DNA of 64,000 nucleotides, from contig OZ026597.1 of assembly GCA_964020085.1 (NCBI GenBank), positions 11,291,444 to 11,355,443 of the forward strand, written 5' to 3'. A program made the position numbers and the translations under genes. Of this stretch, positions 26,101 to 34,900 are shown one piece after another (the first letter of the stretch is position 1; the number at the start of each line of letters is the position of its first letter). A model generated the notes under the pieces. The model was not told where the DNA came from. It did not search any database and saw only the letters and a program-made list of their open reading frames with translations. This DNA comes from Micromussa lordhowensis (taxonomy: Eukaryota; Cnidaria; Anthozoa; Scleractinia; Lobophylliidae).

Positions 26101-26481
26101 TTCCGTTAAACCTCCAGCCTCCGTAGGTGAAGGCAGAGGTGCAGCCCCTTCTTCTTCGGCACTTTTAGCTGGTTGAGAAATATTAAATTTGTCAGTAGGT
26201 TTAGTAGCATTGCCATTCATTTGACATTGAGGAAGTTGTGGCATGGATCTCGATTTAGCGGTTTTCCTACCACGTCCTGATTTCGATTTCGAACGCTTGA
26301 GGCTCGCGAACAATCCCTTCTTTTTGCCTGAATTTGCATCTACGAGCAGAAAATTGCAAGCAAGACACAGCCATATTAACCACAAATATCCTAAGAAGGT
26401 TTCACTACAGGAATTATAGCGATCGCATACAAAAATAGGAAAGAAATCTAGCTAAAAACCTCTGAGATCCTCGTCCGACAT
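12537..26481 (-). CDS. Multiple C2 and transmembrane domain-containing protein (MCTP-like), complete
   Basis: MCTPs are ER/endosome-associated proteins with three cytosolic C2 domains and a C-terminal hairpin-like membrane region, implicated in synaptic and vesicle biology. Exons in coding order: 26481-26460 (start MSDEDLR), 26339-26068, 25835-25742, 22548-22326, 21636-21525, 20916-20787, 20205-20022, 19896-19662, 17910-17762, 17468-17366, 16910-16734, 16394-16284, 15710-15585, 15505-15440, 15347-15241, 14782-14673, 14325-14228, 12596-12537 (TAG). Phases close, giving 792 residues. The N-terminus (to about 98) is basic and low-complexity ([18 protein letters not shown]). C2A is about 103-215 (GTSDPYVKF), C2B about 254-360 ([13 protein letters not shown]), C2C about 420-530 ([16 protein letters not shown]). 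Membrane segments lie about 597-635 and 709-740, separated by an acidic linker ([11 protein letters not shown]). The family signature [19 protein letters not shown] and [11 protein letters not shown] near the C-terminus is near-identical to vertebrate MCTPs. One gene cannot be assigned to MCTP1 or MCTP2. The last exon (19 residues) is the least certain. Confidence 0.93.
12664..13642. repeat. TTAA-bounded foldback element (TTAAGGTGGCTC family)
   Basis: Begins TTAAGGTGGCTCGATCGG and ends with its inverse, CCGATCGAGCCACCTTAA. The arms extend about 230 bp each (GAGCGACTAGAGCACCA, TTTCAAATGGGGTACATTTC, CAACGAAATGACGCCAT and their inverses). The flanking TTAA on both sides fits a TTAA target duplication. 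The loop has no transposase. It lies in the last MCTP intron. Confidence 0.8.
14850..14935. repeat. SINE fragment
   Basis: CGATGGACTGGCATCCCATC, CAGGGGCGAGTAGAAATACT and CCTAGTCGCTTCATG match the 3' body of the SINE at 50976-51240 and 30505-30615. The tRNA-like head is missing here. In an MCTP intron. Confidence 0.7.
17137..17322. repeat. 89-bp-arm near-perfect palindrome with hammerhead-like motif
   Basis: Arms 17137-17225 and 17234-17322 are inverted copies with one visible mismatch and an 8-bp spacer. Each arm carries GACGAAGGGCTAACGCTCGA followed by AACG and TCAGC or CCAGC, a pattern of GACGA, hairpin GGGC/GCTC, then GAAAC. That resembles the hammerhead core in Penelope-like element ends. 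It lies in an MCTP intron. Confidence 0.85.
17989..18225. repeat. Inverted-repeat element Y (MITE-like), copy 1
   Basis: The ends are TAGACCATTTTATAGTTGT and ACAACTGTAAAATGGCCTA (terminal inverted repeats). Inner arms GTGACCTGGCC..CGAGG and CCTCG..GGCCAGGT are also inverted, so most of the unit folds back on itself. A second copy is at 19206-19426. Non-coding, in an MCTP intron. Confidence 0.75.
18900..19210. repeat. Dispersed inverted-repeat element X, copy 2 (reverse orientation)
   Basis: Reverse-complement copy of 3573-3901, starting at CAAATTGACGTCAGTTTTTC and running to the GCAGTTCTTG end. It is immediately followed by element Y copy 2, so the two families abut in the MCTP intron between 17911 and 19661. 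Confidence 0.75.
19206..19426. repeat. Inverted-repeat element Y (MITE-like), copy 2
   Basis: Same order as the copy at 17989-18225: ATTTTACAGTTGT, GTGACCTGGCC, GACCTCTCTGCTTTTGTTG, GTAAATCAAGTTGTTATAAT, and the terminal ACAACTGTAAAATGGCC. The right inner arm has lost part of its complement. Confidence 0.7.
19474..19637. repeat. pogo/Tigger-like MITE (TACAGTGGAATCC ends)
   Basis: TACAGTGGAATCCTGATTTC at the left is inverted at the right as GAAATCGGGATTCCACTGTA. TA at both ends fits a TA target site. It ends 24 bp before the minus-strand end of MCTP exon 19896-19662, so it sits just inside the intron after that exon's donor. Confidence 0.75.
21172..21354. repeat. Possible pogo-like MITE (CAGTGGAACC ends)
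   Basis: CAGTGGAACCTCGGG at the left and GGGGGTTCCAGTG at the right form short inverted ends, resembling the 19474-19637 element. The interior is non-coding. Confidence 0.45.
21945..22060. repeat. Degenerate minisatellite (GTAGTATTGTAA-like)
   Basis: Repeated GTATTGTAA / GTAAGTA / GTAGTGT words in loose tandem order over about 115 bp of an MCTP intron. Irregular period. Confidence 0.4.
23818..23996. repeat. Short element with CAGAGTTGTCA / TGACAACCCTGTG ends
   Basis: Inverted ends CAGAGTTGTCA and TGACAACCCTG bracket a non-coding segment with GCGCCGGTTACTCC and GTAGGT/ACCTAC motifs. CAGGGTTGTCA-type ends suggest a hAT-like non-autonomous element. In the largest MCTP intron. Confidence 0.5.
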
Positions 26482-27930
26482 CTTTGCTTCGCTTACTCTG
26501 CGCGACTAAAACATGCGCAAAACAATCTGCGCAATAAACACGGCGTCCGCGCTCCGCGTTGGCGGGTTATCACGCGAGGTTGTTTACATTTCAAACAGTA
26601 ACAAAAAAACTGTCAGTTCCCCCAAATAAAACAGCCATTTGTCTTGAAACCAATTTTTAGTAGAAAAGAACATTTTCCATGGCTATTTTTCGCTCAAGCT
26701 GTTTGGTCGCAGCGAAGAACAAAACCGGCAAATATTTCTTTTCTTAAAACATTTCGCGTCCCGTTTGCAAAAGGCTGCAGGTTGTTAAAAGTTTAATTGT
26801 CATTAATTTTTCATGACACTAACTGTGGGCTTTGTCATTTCTGCCAAATGTAAAATGCATCACGCGCTTTCTTTACATTTTTATGTCAAGTCTCGTTATC
26901 AAGTCTCGTAGACAGCTAATACTACAGAACATTTAAAATCAAAAGTTGGTGATTTTTAAGACCTTTATCAGTTGTCATAGCATTATAATTTACGAAAACA
27001 AAGTGTAGAAAAGACTAAAAAATTCTTCTTTCCCTGGCAGCCAATCCAATCAAGAGAACAGTGGCGATAACTTCGATGGTAAACAAATTCGACACCATTT
27101 CGAAGCGGAATATAATATTAATATTGGCATCTAATTAAAAAAAAACAGAAGCTGAGGCTCTTTAATTTCTGGTATTTATTTACTCAGTGCATTTACATTT
27201 ATTTGTAATTTAACATAAGGAAATGTATCGTTTCGTAATCATTCGTCGTTAAGTATCTACTTTGATAGCATGGCCGTTAAATGATTCGTTTTGATAAGGA
27301 AGCTTCAGAACTAACAATAGTACCTTAAGAGTTTTGTGATAATTAACCCAACTGGTGGGTCTGCAATCGTGTCGTAAATGTGGCAAAAAGGGCGAAAACA
27401 TTTGTTCCATGCGGTGAATGTCAGGACACAGTAAACGCGGGGTTATTAATTAGAAGAAAATTCCAAGTAATGTGTATCTGATTAACATAAAAATTAGTTT
27501 CCACCAAGCTGGTGGAACTGACGTAATAGTTTCATTAGTCATTCACATTCTAGCGTTTAGAAACTTCATAAAAATAAGCAATTAAGTTTTATTCCATCAA
27601 AAAGAGTTGTTTTCGTTAGAGAAAGGCTACCATGCCCAAAGTCTATTTAAATTCAAAACCTAATGGATATGATTACGATCAGTGGGTTGTAAATGAACTT
27701 ATTTAAAATTATGAGCGGCAATTTTAGACGAGCAGGTAATCACATGTACATATTCTAAAGTAAAACTTGATTGTGTTATCTTGTTTTAATGTCCAGTCTA
27801 AGTCATATTTTATTGTGATCGCATTTCGACTGCGAGGCCCAATAAGATGTGAGAAAGGAATTTCAGTGTACTTAGAAGTTTAATTTCTGTTTTTTGTTTT
27901 TGTTTTTTTTTTTCGCTTCAAAAGAAGATC

Positions 27931-28284
27931 TAGCCTGCAATGCAGGCGTATTTTAGCGAGCAAGCGCACGCATTTTGATAAGGCGAGCGCCATCTTGGAT
28001 TAAAACTCGCAAGAGACGAAAAGGGGTCCTAGGGTGTGTAGGGGTGAGGCTAAAAAAGGAGTAACGGGGGCGTGGGATGGGAAGGGAAAATACGCCTGTC
28101 GGCAGTCATTGTTTGTTCGAGAAACGCCGTTCGTCCACGAACGGAGTCTGTGATTGGTGCGGTTTTATTTCCTCATTCCCCCCTCTCCTCCCCGCTCACT
28201 TTTCTGAGAAAAAATAGTAGCAATTCTACTCGATCACGAACTAATAACTCCTGAACACACGGAAAACGCCTGCACTGCAGGCTA
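27931..28284. repeat. Terminal-inverted-repeat element with 9-bp target duplication
   Basis: Left end TAGCCTGCAATGCAGGCG, right end CGCCTGCACTGCAGGCTA. Immediately outside, AAGAAGATC is present on both sides (27922-27930 and 28285-28293), a perfect 9-bp target duplication. Nine bases is typical of Mutator-like elements. 354 bp, no transposase frame. Confidence 0.85.
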
Positions 28285-28501
28285 AAGAAGATCCTTAAAG
28301 ATTACAAGCGACAAACCAGCGAGGGGATTGGGGCGAGAGTTCAGCCTGTGATGTTCGCTTCCGAACAGCCGAGCGAGACGACAGGTCGCCATCTTTGATA
28401 AATTGTCAACAAGGAGACCTCTTTTTAATTGAGAGTTTTAAACTTTTCACCAGGAGCGAATGTGCTTCAAGTATATCTCAGTTCTTGGAAAATGTTCTTA
28501 C

Positions 28502-28549
28502 TTGCACAGGAGATGAGGCATGATCCAAACCACCCAGTCCAAGATCCAT
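28502..28549 (-). CDS. Possible alternative first coding exon of the MCTP-like gene
   Basis: On the minus strand an ATG at 28549 opens a 16-codon stretch, MDLGLGGLDHASSPVQ, ending exactly at a strong GTAAGA donor. It is phase 0, so it could splice directly to the phase-0 MCTP exon at 25835 and replace the basic N-terminal exons. It sits in a CpG-rich patch (28550-28620), as expected of a promoter. The start, donor and phase are seen; that it is used is inference, and there is no homology support for such a short peptide. Confidence 0.3.
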
Positions 28550-30140
28550 CGCGAGCTACGCGCTAGCGAGATGCAATATTCCATGCTCTCGCGCGCGTCG
28601 CGCGAGTTCATGCTACAAAAGTAGAGCCAAGGACGCCAACAAGGAAGGGAACACCAGGGGCGGAACACTAGCTCAGCTCACGAGCGATGCTGTCACGTCC
28701 GTCATCGCCCTTCACTTAACAGATATTAAATTAGGATTTTTACCTGCATTTTGTGAAATTTTTTCAAATTAAATGTGCGCTAGGGAGTTTCGTTCAATAT
28801 TCTATACTGTGCTTCTATCTCTCTTATATAGCTCTCCTTTAATAACCCGACGCAACATCAATTTCCGGTCTTCAGTCACGTTCAGTTCAGGTATTAACAA
28901 CGTGGTATATTCCGGCCTGTGGCCGCGTGATCACAGAATGCATACCTGCTGCATATTTACCTAGCTCCAAGAGAAGTCGCTATCGCGAATAGATCTTTCG
29001 ATACAACCACAAATGAAAATGTTATTTAAACAGGAGAGCGTAGTCTGCTTCAGATCGGTGGAGTTTGGTTTCGTCTCAAGAAGAGCCAGTGCCATTTTCG
29101 TCTCCAGAGCCTTCTGCCCCTCTTAGCCGTCGAGGCCTAGGCACGAGGAAAAGGTGACTGTATGTGACACATGATTTGATTGGCTACATTATCGGACTAA
29201 GATTTTCATTAATTCAGTTTAACGCTAGTTTCCCTCCCAAGAATATCCACTAGTTGATTCGGCTGCCTAAAACCGTTCGAATCCGGCACCTACAGACCAT
29301 CAGATCACGGGGAGAATTATCAACAACGTCCTCCATAACGAAACATATGTCACTGACTTCCGGCCAGAATAGCGAAACGCGCGAGGCCTAAAAATAGAAT
29401 GCAAATGATTAAATCCCCCACGAGGCTCATACAACATCAACGTATTCTGAGAGAACTAGAGGGGATTTGGGCGAAGTTTTCGTTTCAAAAATGTGTTTTA
29501 GGAACACTGGCTGTTTTAGAAAATGTTTGAGGAAAATCGTCCGCCATTCCGGTTTGTTTGTCTGAGTCTTGTCTGAGTCATGACGTCACACGCGCGCTTT
29601 GCTATTTAGTTTTGTTTCAAATTCCCTTTACATGCATTATACTTGCAAAATTTTCGGACGTTCCATTTCGGAGGCTGAAACGAAACGAAGTGGGCTGAAA
29701 CAAAAACGTTGGGAAAAAATAGAATAGGATCAATATTTCCCAATACGGAATGATCTGAACAAGCTATTGCAAGGACAAATTAATAGCCATGCCATCCCCT
29801 CAACCCTATTTTCTACCGTACAGTGTTTTGAAAAAAATGTTATTTGGCAAAGCTATAAATCGCGAATGGCCAATTTGGCACTGGGGTGCATGTTGCAAAG
29901 CTCGGAATGAGGAAACTGATCAGAATTCTCCTAATTTTCGTCCTGGACCAGGTAGCCATATAGTCAAAAATAGTAAGTGCGCTCGAATCCTGATCGAGCA
30001 GTCCGGGTTCGAGCCCTGGCTCGGAACATTGTGTTGTGTGCTTAGGCAAGACACTTTACTTCCACAGTGCCCGTCTCTCTCCATCAGGTGTCACATGTAC
30101 CAATGGGTAATGGCGAATGTAATAGCCAATCCCTTCTACA

Positions 30141-30240
30141 AGACCTGCCTGTAGGGAATCATGGTAGTTGTATTTATCACCTTGGACTGGATATTTGTTT
30201 TGATGAACACAACTACCATGATTCCCTGCAGGCGTGTCTC
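30141..30240. repeat. 100-bp inverted-repeat element
   Basis: The arms at about 30141-30170 and 30211-30240 share GGGAATCATGGTAGTTG and its inverse, including the outer AGAC/GTCT. The loop is 40 bp. Non-coding. Confidence 0.65.
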
Positions 30241-30248
30241 ACAGAGTG

Positions 30249-30498
30249 AATCCTCCGTACGAAAAAAGATGGCGGCTATAACATTTTACCACAATACCAT
30301 GCGAACCTTACACAGCCCATAAAGTACAAGGAAAGCCCTACTTTTGCAATATTTGTCCCTATGGTAACCACAATGTGTATGCTAGGTTTGAAGATGTTAG
30401 AACGTTTCTGTACGTTTCTATGAACATTGTTAGAGCTTTCCTGCGCTAAGAATTATGGATAAGTGTACCAGTCGCCATCTTTTTTCCTACGGTAGATT
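30249..30498. repeat. MITE with AATCCTCCGTAGG ends, copy B
   Basis: Inverted-orientation copy of 11092-11341, with AATCCTCCGTACG at the left and CCTACGGTAGATT at the right. It lies inside a split SINE (see 29950-30615). Confidence 0.75.
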
Positions 30499-30680
30499 GG
30501 CCATTAATGCTGGGAGTAGCCATGCGATAGACTAGCATGGCGTCCAGCGGAGATAGAAATACTCCTAGTCACCTCGTGTAACGCAAATAAAAAATAAGCA
30601 CCGGCTCTTCATTCAGTGACCTTTGCTGACCATTGGAAGCCTTTTCAATTCAATGTTTCAATGTGTTTCAGTGAGTTAAG

Positions 30681-31224
30681 TCATGAAATATTGTGTACTG
30701 AGAAGGCATTGCCCGTCACTTCTTGTATTGTTGTGATAGGACGCTCACCAAATCTGCTACTGATTTTGACCCACATTTTCTGACAAAACATTTGATTCAA
30801 TTGAGAATAAAAAATTAGTGATAAAAACTGTGAATGACGTTTCGATGAATCGTTCATCATTTTCAAATTCGTAAAAACTAAAAGTCAAATTCTTGTGAGT
30901 TCTTTATATACTAAAAATGTGTGTGAAAATCTCGTTGCATGTAATTAAAATCACTAATGCGGAACGTAGAAAGTGATAATTAGGTATTAAATAGTTTTGC
31001 TTTGATTGAATCAGATTGAGTTTCACTTCTTGAATAAAGAGTATTTCGTAAATTAAGCACTCAAATTTCCCACGACATTTCTTAAGAATGGTGAATTGTT
31101 CATGAAGATCTTTGTTTCTCTGATTGTGGGCGTCACGCAGGTGTTTTCCAATAGCAGAGTGTTCGTGAAAAAAAAAAATGATTGCCAAGTGACATTTTGG
31201 CACTCGTTTTCTATGTAAAGTCAA
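30681..31224 (-). mobile_element. Degenerate Penelope-like/GIY-YIG C-terminal remnant
   Basis: The minus strand reads HSAIGKHLRDAHNQRNKDLH then EQFTILKKCRGKFECLIYEI and LFIQEVKLNLIQSK. I recognise this as the C-terminal region common in cnidarian retroelement proteins of the GIY-YIG group. After the stop, non-coding sequence includes ATGATGA, a short hairpin, then GAAACGTC (about 30866-30838), a hammerhead-like arrangement. There is no RT domain. The copy is old and lies in the gap between the MCTP and laminin genes. Family assignment is less firm than for the 50-kb copy. Confidence 0.5.
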
Positions 31225-31870
31225 ACTCAGAAATAATGGTTGATAACAAAGATTCAGTGAGCCAAGCAGAAAGCTAGAAATGTATCATGTATTAGAGTCA
31301 ATATAGCTCGTTATTCAACGGTGAAACAGCCAATGAGAAACATTCATTTCAGGTAGTCAAAATATTGTTAAGCTTGTGAGCACACTGCAAGAGTCAGTCA
31401 GGCTCGGTCAGGAATATTTTCTGCCTCCACCAAAAAGTTTCCGCGATCGCATTTCTTTTTTTATAAAAAGGAAAATATATCTCCACTCGTTATGTTTCAA
31501 CAAGAGATTATCAATGACGTATCTTACCTTGATAATCTCTTGCGGCTTTCAGTTTATATTCTTCTATTGCTATAGACTTCACAGATTCGCGTTCTGTGTT
31601 ATTCGCGTTCAGGTTAACTCAGTTCTGAGCTCATTCCTGGAGAGTGTATTCAGGAATGCAGAGGGAATGGATCAGTCTTTCAGAATTGAGTTATTACCAT
31701 TATGGGACGGGACAAAATTTGAAGACGAGACTTATCTATGTAATCCACCTAATATCTAGCCAAGTCAGCGGCTTACCGCAACGCAAGAGAAGAGGCTCGC
31801 GTCTGTTACTGAAGAAGATATACAATATTAATTAGAAAACTGAATAAAACATATATCATTAAGTGTAGCA

Positions 31871-31918
31871 ATGAAAAGGAAGGACGAAATTTTTGTCTTC
31901 ATCAGCATTCGAAACTAG
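31871..31918 (+). promoter_or_regulatory. Upstream ORF abutting the laminin start codon
   Basis: An ATG at 31871 opens a 15-codon reading frame whose TAG stop (31916-31918) lies one base before the laminin ATG at 31920, in a different frame. If the transcript starts upstream, this arrangement could reduce translation or require reinitiation. The sequence is seen directly; the transcription start and any function are inferred. Confidence 0.4.
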
Positions 31919-31919
31919 C

Positions 31920-34900
31920 ATGGATTTTGTCTTGCAGAAGCTTTTATTTTTCATATTTTTCTTTGTCTTTGTCTTTGTTGTGGTAGAGTCGGGATTTAAC
32001 GCCGCGCATTTACAACGAACGGAGGCAAACTTTACGTGTGGAAATCCTCCAGAGGACTTCTATGAAACGCAACAAGGATTTCTCGCTCCTGAAGACAGAG
32101 TACCATACAAATGCAATGCCAGCGACCCAGAGAACGCGTATCCTCCAGAGAATATGGTCGACGGGCTACTTGCAACACACTGGCAATCCAGAAAAGGAGA
32201 AGACCTTGCCATTATTACAATCAGCTTTGAACAGGTACCTGAAATAGTCATGAGCTTAAGTTAGCTTTAAGTTAATTTACATAAATTTTTACTCCATGGT
32301 TCCGTGAACAAAACCTTCAGTGAGAATTTGGAGACATTCTCGTTATTGGTGTAATTGAGCCATGAAAGCAAGAGCCGTGCTTTTAAAAATGGATTAGAAA
32401 CGAATCGTGCATTGATTACTGTTTACAGAAGGAAAGCTTTTGAGTTTGAACACGAGCTTAAATATGCTAATGTTACTTTTACTTCTAATGTTACAAAATC
32501 AAGGTTAACTTGTTTCCAGAGCGAGAAGAGCTTTTTTACATAAATGTCAACAGCGGCGTTTTAGTCATTGTAAGTATTGCTGTGTGTTAGGCTTGTTACA
32601 CTAACATGAAGGTTATACAAGTAGATGAACCAAGAGTCCGGTATCGTCCATTGTTTGTCATTATATTTGGTGAATGACATAAATCGCTACTCAGTCGCGG
32701 AAGCGTTTTCTTTAGCCATGTACTCCTGAAATATGACAGTTTTTCCTCCAGTGAACTATATGCAATTTACCGACTTGCTTTGCTCAATGTTCAGGCAGGT
32801 TCATGTTTATGTAGAACGGGCCTTTTGTATCTTCTACTGAAATTTCAGGTACCAACGAAACAAATAATGCGTGTGTACTACTTGACCATGATAATCGGTC
32901 TGTTCTGACTTAGTATTTTGAGTTCTCTCTCTGGTATCGTGGAGTTCTGCATATCTTAAGGGTTTAATTACTTTCCTAACGCTTGCTCTTAAGGCGGGGG
33001 TAAACATGAATAGTAGTGAAATTTGAAGTAATATTAAAAGGAAATTGTTAGGATTAAGATGGGTTGGAAACACTACCAGACAGTTGACCCCCGCAAAAGA
33101 GAGCCCCAGGTTGCTAGGGGACTGTTTGGTATCCGTCTACTAATTCTTCACTTCAAATTTCAATTTTCCAAATCCATCCAATCTTCAACATTTCATATTT
33201 TCCTCAATTTAACCTATCCGTTGAGAAAAAATATCTCTTTCCCAAAATGCCCAAAAATCACCCTAAAATTTACACAAAACCGCCAAACAGTGGTTAATGA
33301 AATGAGCAGAGAGATTAAGTGTCGCTTGAAACGTGACCGAGATATTGGCAGAATGGCCGTGTTAAGCGACGTCAAAACAGCCTTCACGTGTACCCCCGCC
33401 TTAAACGATTCATTATGGGCTAAGGTTTCTTCCTTTCCATTCAAGGCCTTCTTTGCCCAAGACATCAGTATTACATTTGGTAATTATCGAAGACCCGGAC
33501 AAATGAAGGTGGAGAAGTCGGAAGATTTTGGCATCACTTTCACCCCTTGGCACTACTTGGTAACCCCGCTTGCCAGTATTCAATGCAGTCGGCAGTTTGG
33601 TGTAGAGGCCCAAAGCGTGATCTCGCGCGTGGATCAAGTCCTATGTACAGAATACACCGAATATGTTCCTTCAGAATTCAACGAAACAGTAAGTAATGGT
33701 GGGCACGGGGAGTAGTTACTATCAGATTCAGCCCAGAGAGGATGAAGCTAGAGAGATAATCCCCCATTTCGGCCAGACTCCTAAGACAATCCCTCTCAAG
33801 TTATTTTGAGCCTAGTACCCAGTTCTTCCCCGGATAATGTTACCGCGCGCCTTCCATGGATCAGTTTCTATGGAGGATGCACGCAAAGTCGCTTGGGCTA
33901 TCCGCATGAGCAAACAACGCGTCATCTAGAGCCTCCCGGGAGTTTCTAAACCGGGGATGATCCAAAAATAAATACCGAGGAATTGATTTGGAATAAGGCT
34001 TATCAAGGGGATTAACTATCTCAGCTTTCGTCCTTTGTTGATTCAGCACAATACGTTGGCTTCAAAAACAAGCTCCAAAATATCCTGAGAGATTCCTTTA
34101 TATGTATTTTAATGTCGGTAATTAGAAAGAAGAGATGTATCAAGATATATTGGCAAGCATAGCTGCGTCTCACCACATAAATTTCATATAATGTAATGAA
34201 TAGTTTGGCTTGGTAACTCATTCCTGAGTTACAACTCGGTGAAGCACTTTTCGCGAGAGCAGCACCTTTTTGCTGGTCTTTGTCTGTTGTTCTAGTTCAG
34301 ATTTTGTGGAGGAAGGTAAGCTCCTTTCACTGTTTAGAAAATGAAAACACCACAGGAAACAAGTCTACAATCAAGCTGTTCTGAACTGCAGCTAAGTTGA
34401 ACATGTTATCATAACACTGAAATATTCCCTTATTTTGGTTTAGATATTTATCCAGCTTAATCATCAACAAAGAGGTGATGGAACAGCGGATCCCTACACA
34501 CCTGATTTACTGGTAACCCACACCTTCATTGCGTTGAGTAACAGTTTGCTGTCAGTATTTTTACTTAGTATTGAAATATCTCATCATCTAGATCTCTTTA
34601 TTTGCACACTTTTCAGGCCTGGATGAATGCCACCGGAGTAAGATTTACCTTTTCAGGATTATTTAGAAAATTTGACAAGATGTCACAATTATGGGTGAGT
34701 GAACATATATTTGCCGTATTTTTGTGGCTGTTTTCCAGTTTTGCTGCAATCGTGTTTGATTTAATAACGTGCTGGCTAACAAGACCTGTTTGAACAGGTT
34801 TATTTCAAAGTCGTAACCAGGAAACACTAGGCCACTCTACTGCGCGCCTTTCCACCGAGAAGTTATTTGCCAGGATTAGTTGGGCATCTACTTCTGTAGT

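Larger units (their letters stand above)
29950..30615. repeat. tRNA-derived SINE split by nested insertions
   Basis: The 5' part has box-B-like GGGTTCGAGCCC, then TTGTGTTGTGTGCTTAGGCA and AGACACTTTACTTCCAC, up to about 30120. The 3' part resumes at about 30505 (TAATGCTGGGAGTAGCC, TAGAAATACTCCTAGTC). Both match the intact-looking copy at 50976-51240. The interval 30121-30504 contains a 100-bp inverted repeat (30141-30240) and MITE copy B. Confidence 0.7.
26482..31919. other. Intergenic region between divergent MCTP and laminin genes
   Basis: About 5.4 kb. CpG-rich sequence at 26490-26580 is the likely MCTP promoter. The rest holds a 9-bp-duplicating element (27931-28284), a possible alternative MCTP exon (28502-28549), a split SINE, two MITEs and a Penelope-like remnant. 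No further gene is convincing; short open frames lack codon structure or family resemblance. Confidence 0.55.

Noticed and set aside
29789..30154. A 121-codon plus-strand open frame
   Set aside because: It runs through SINE sequence (GGGTTCGAGCCC and AGACACTTTAC words) and is not protein-like.
33059..33715. A 218-codon open frame on the plus strand
   Set aside because: It fuses a TTAA-bounded repeat with laminin exon 33446-33688 by chance. The exon has its own acceptor at 33445 and the upstream part is repeated at 37102 as non-coding sequence.
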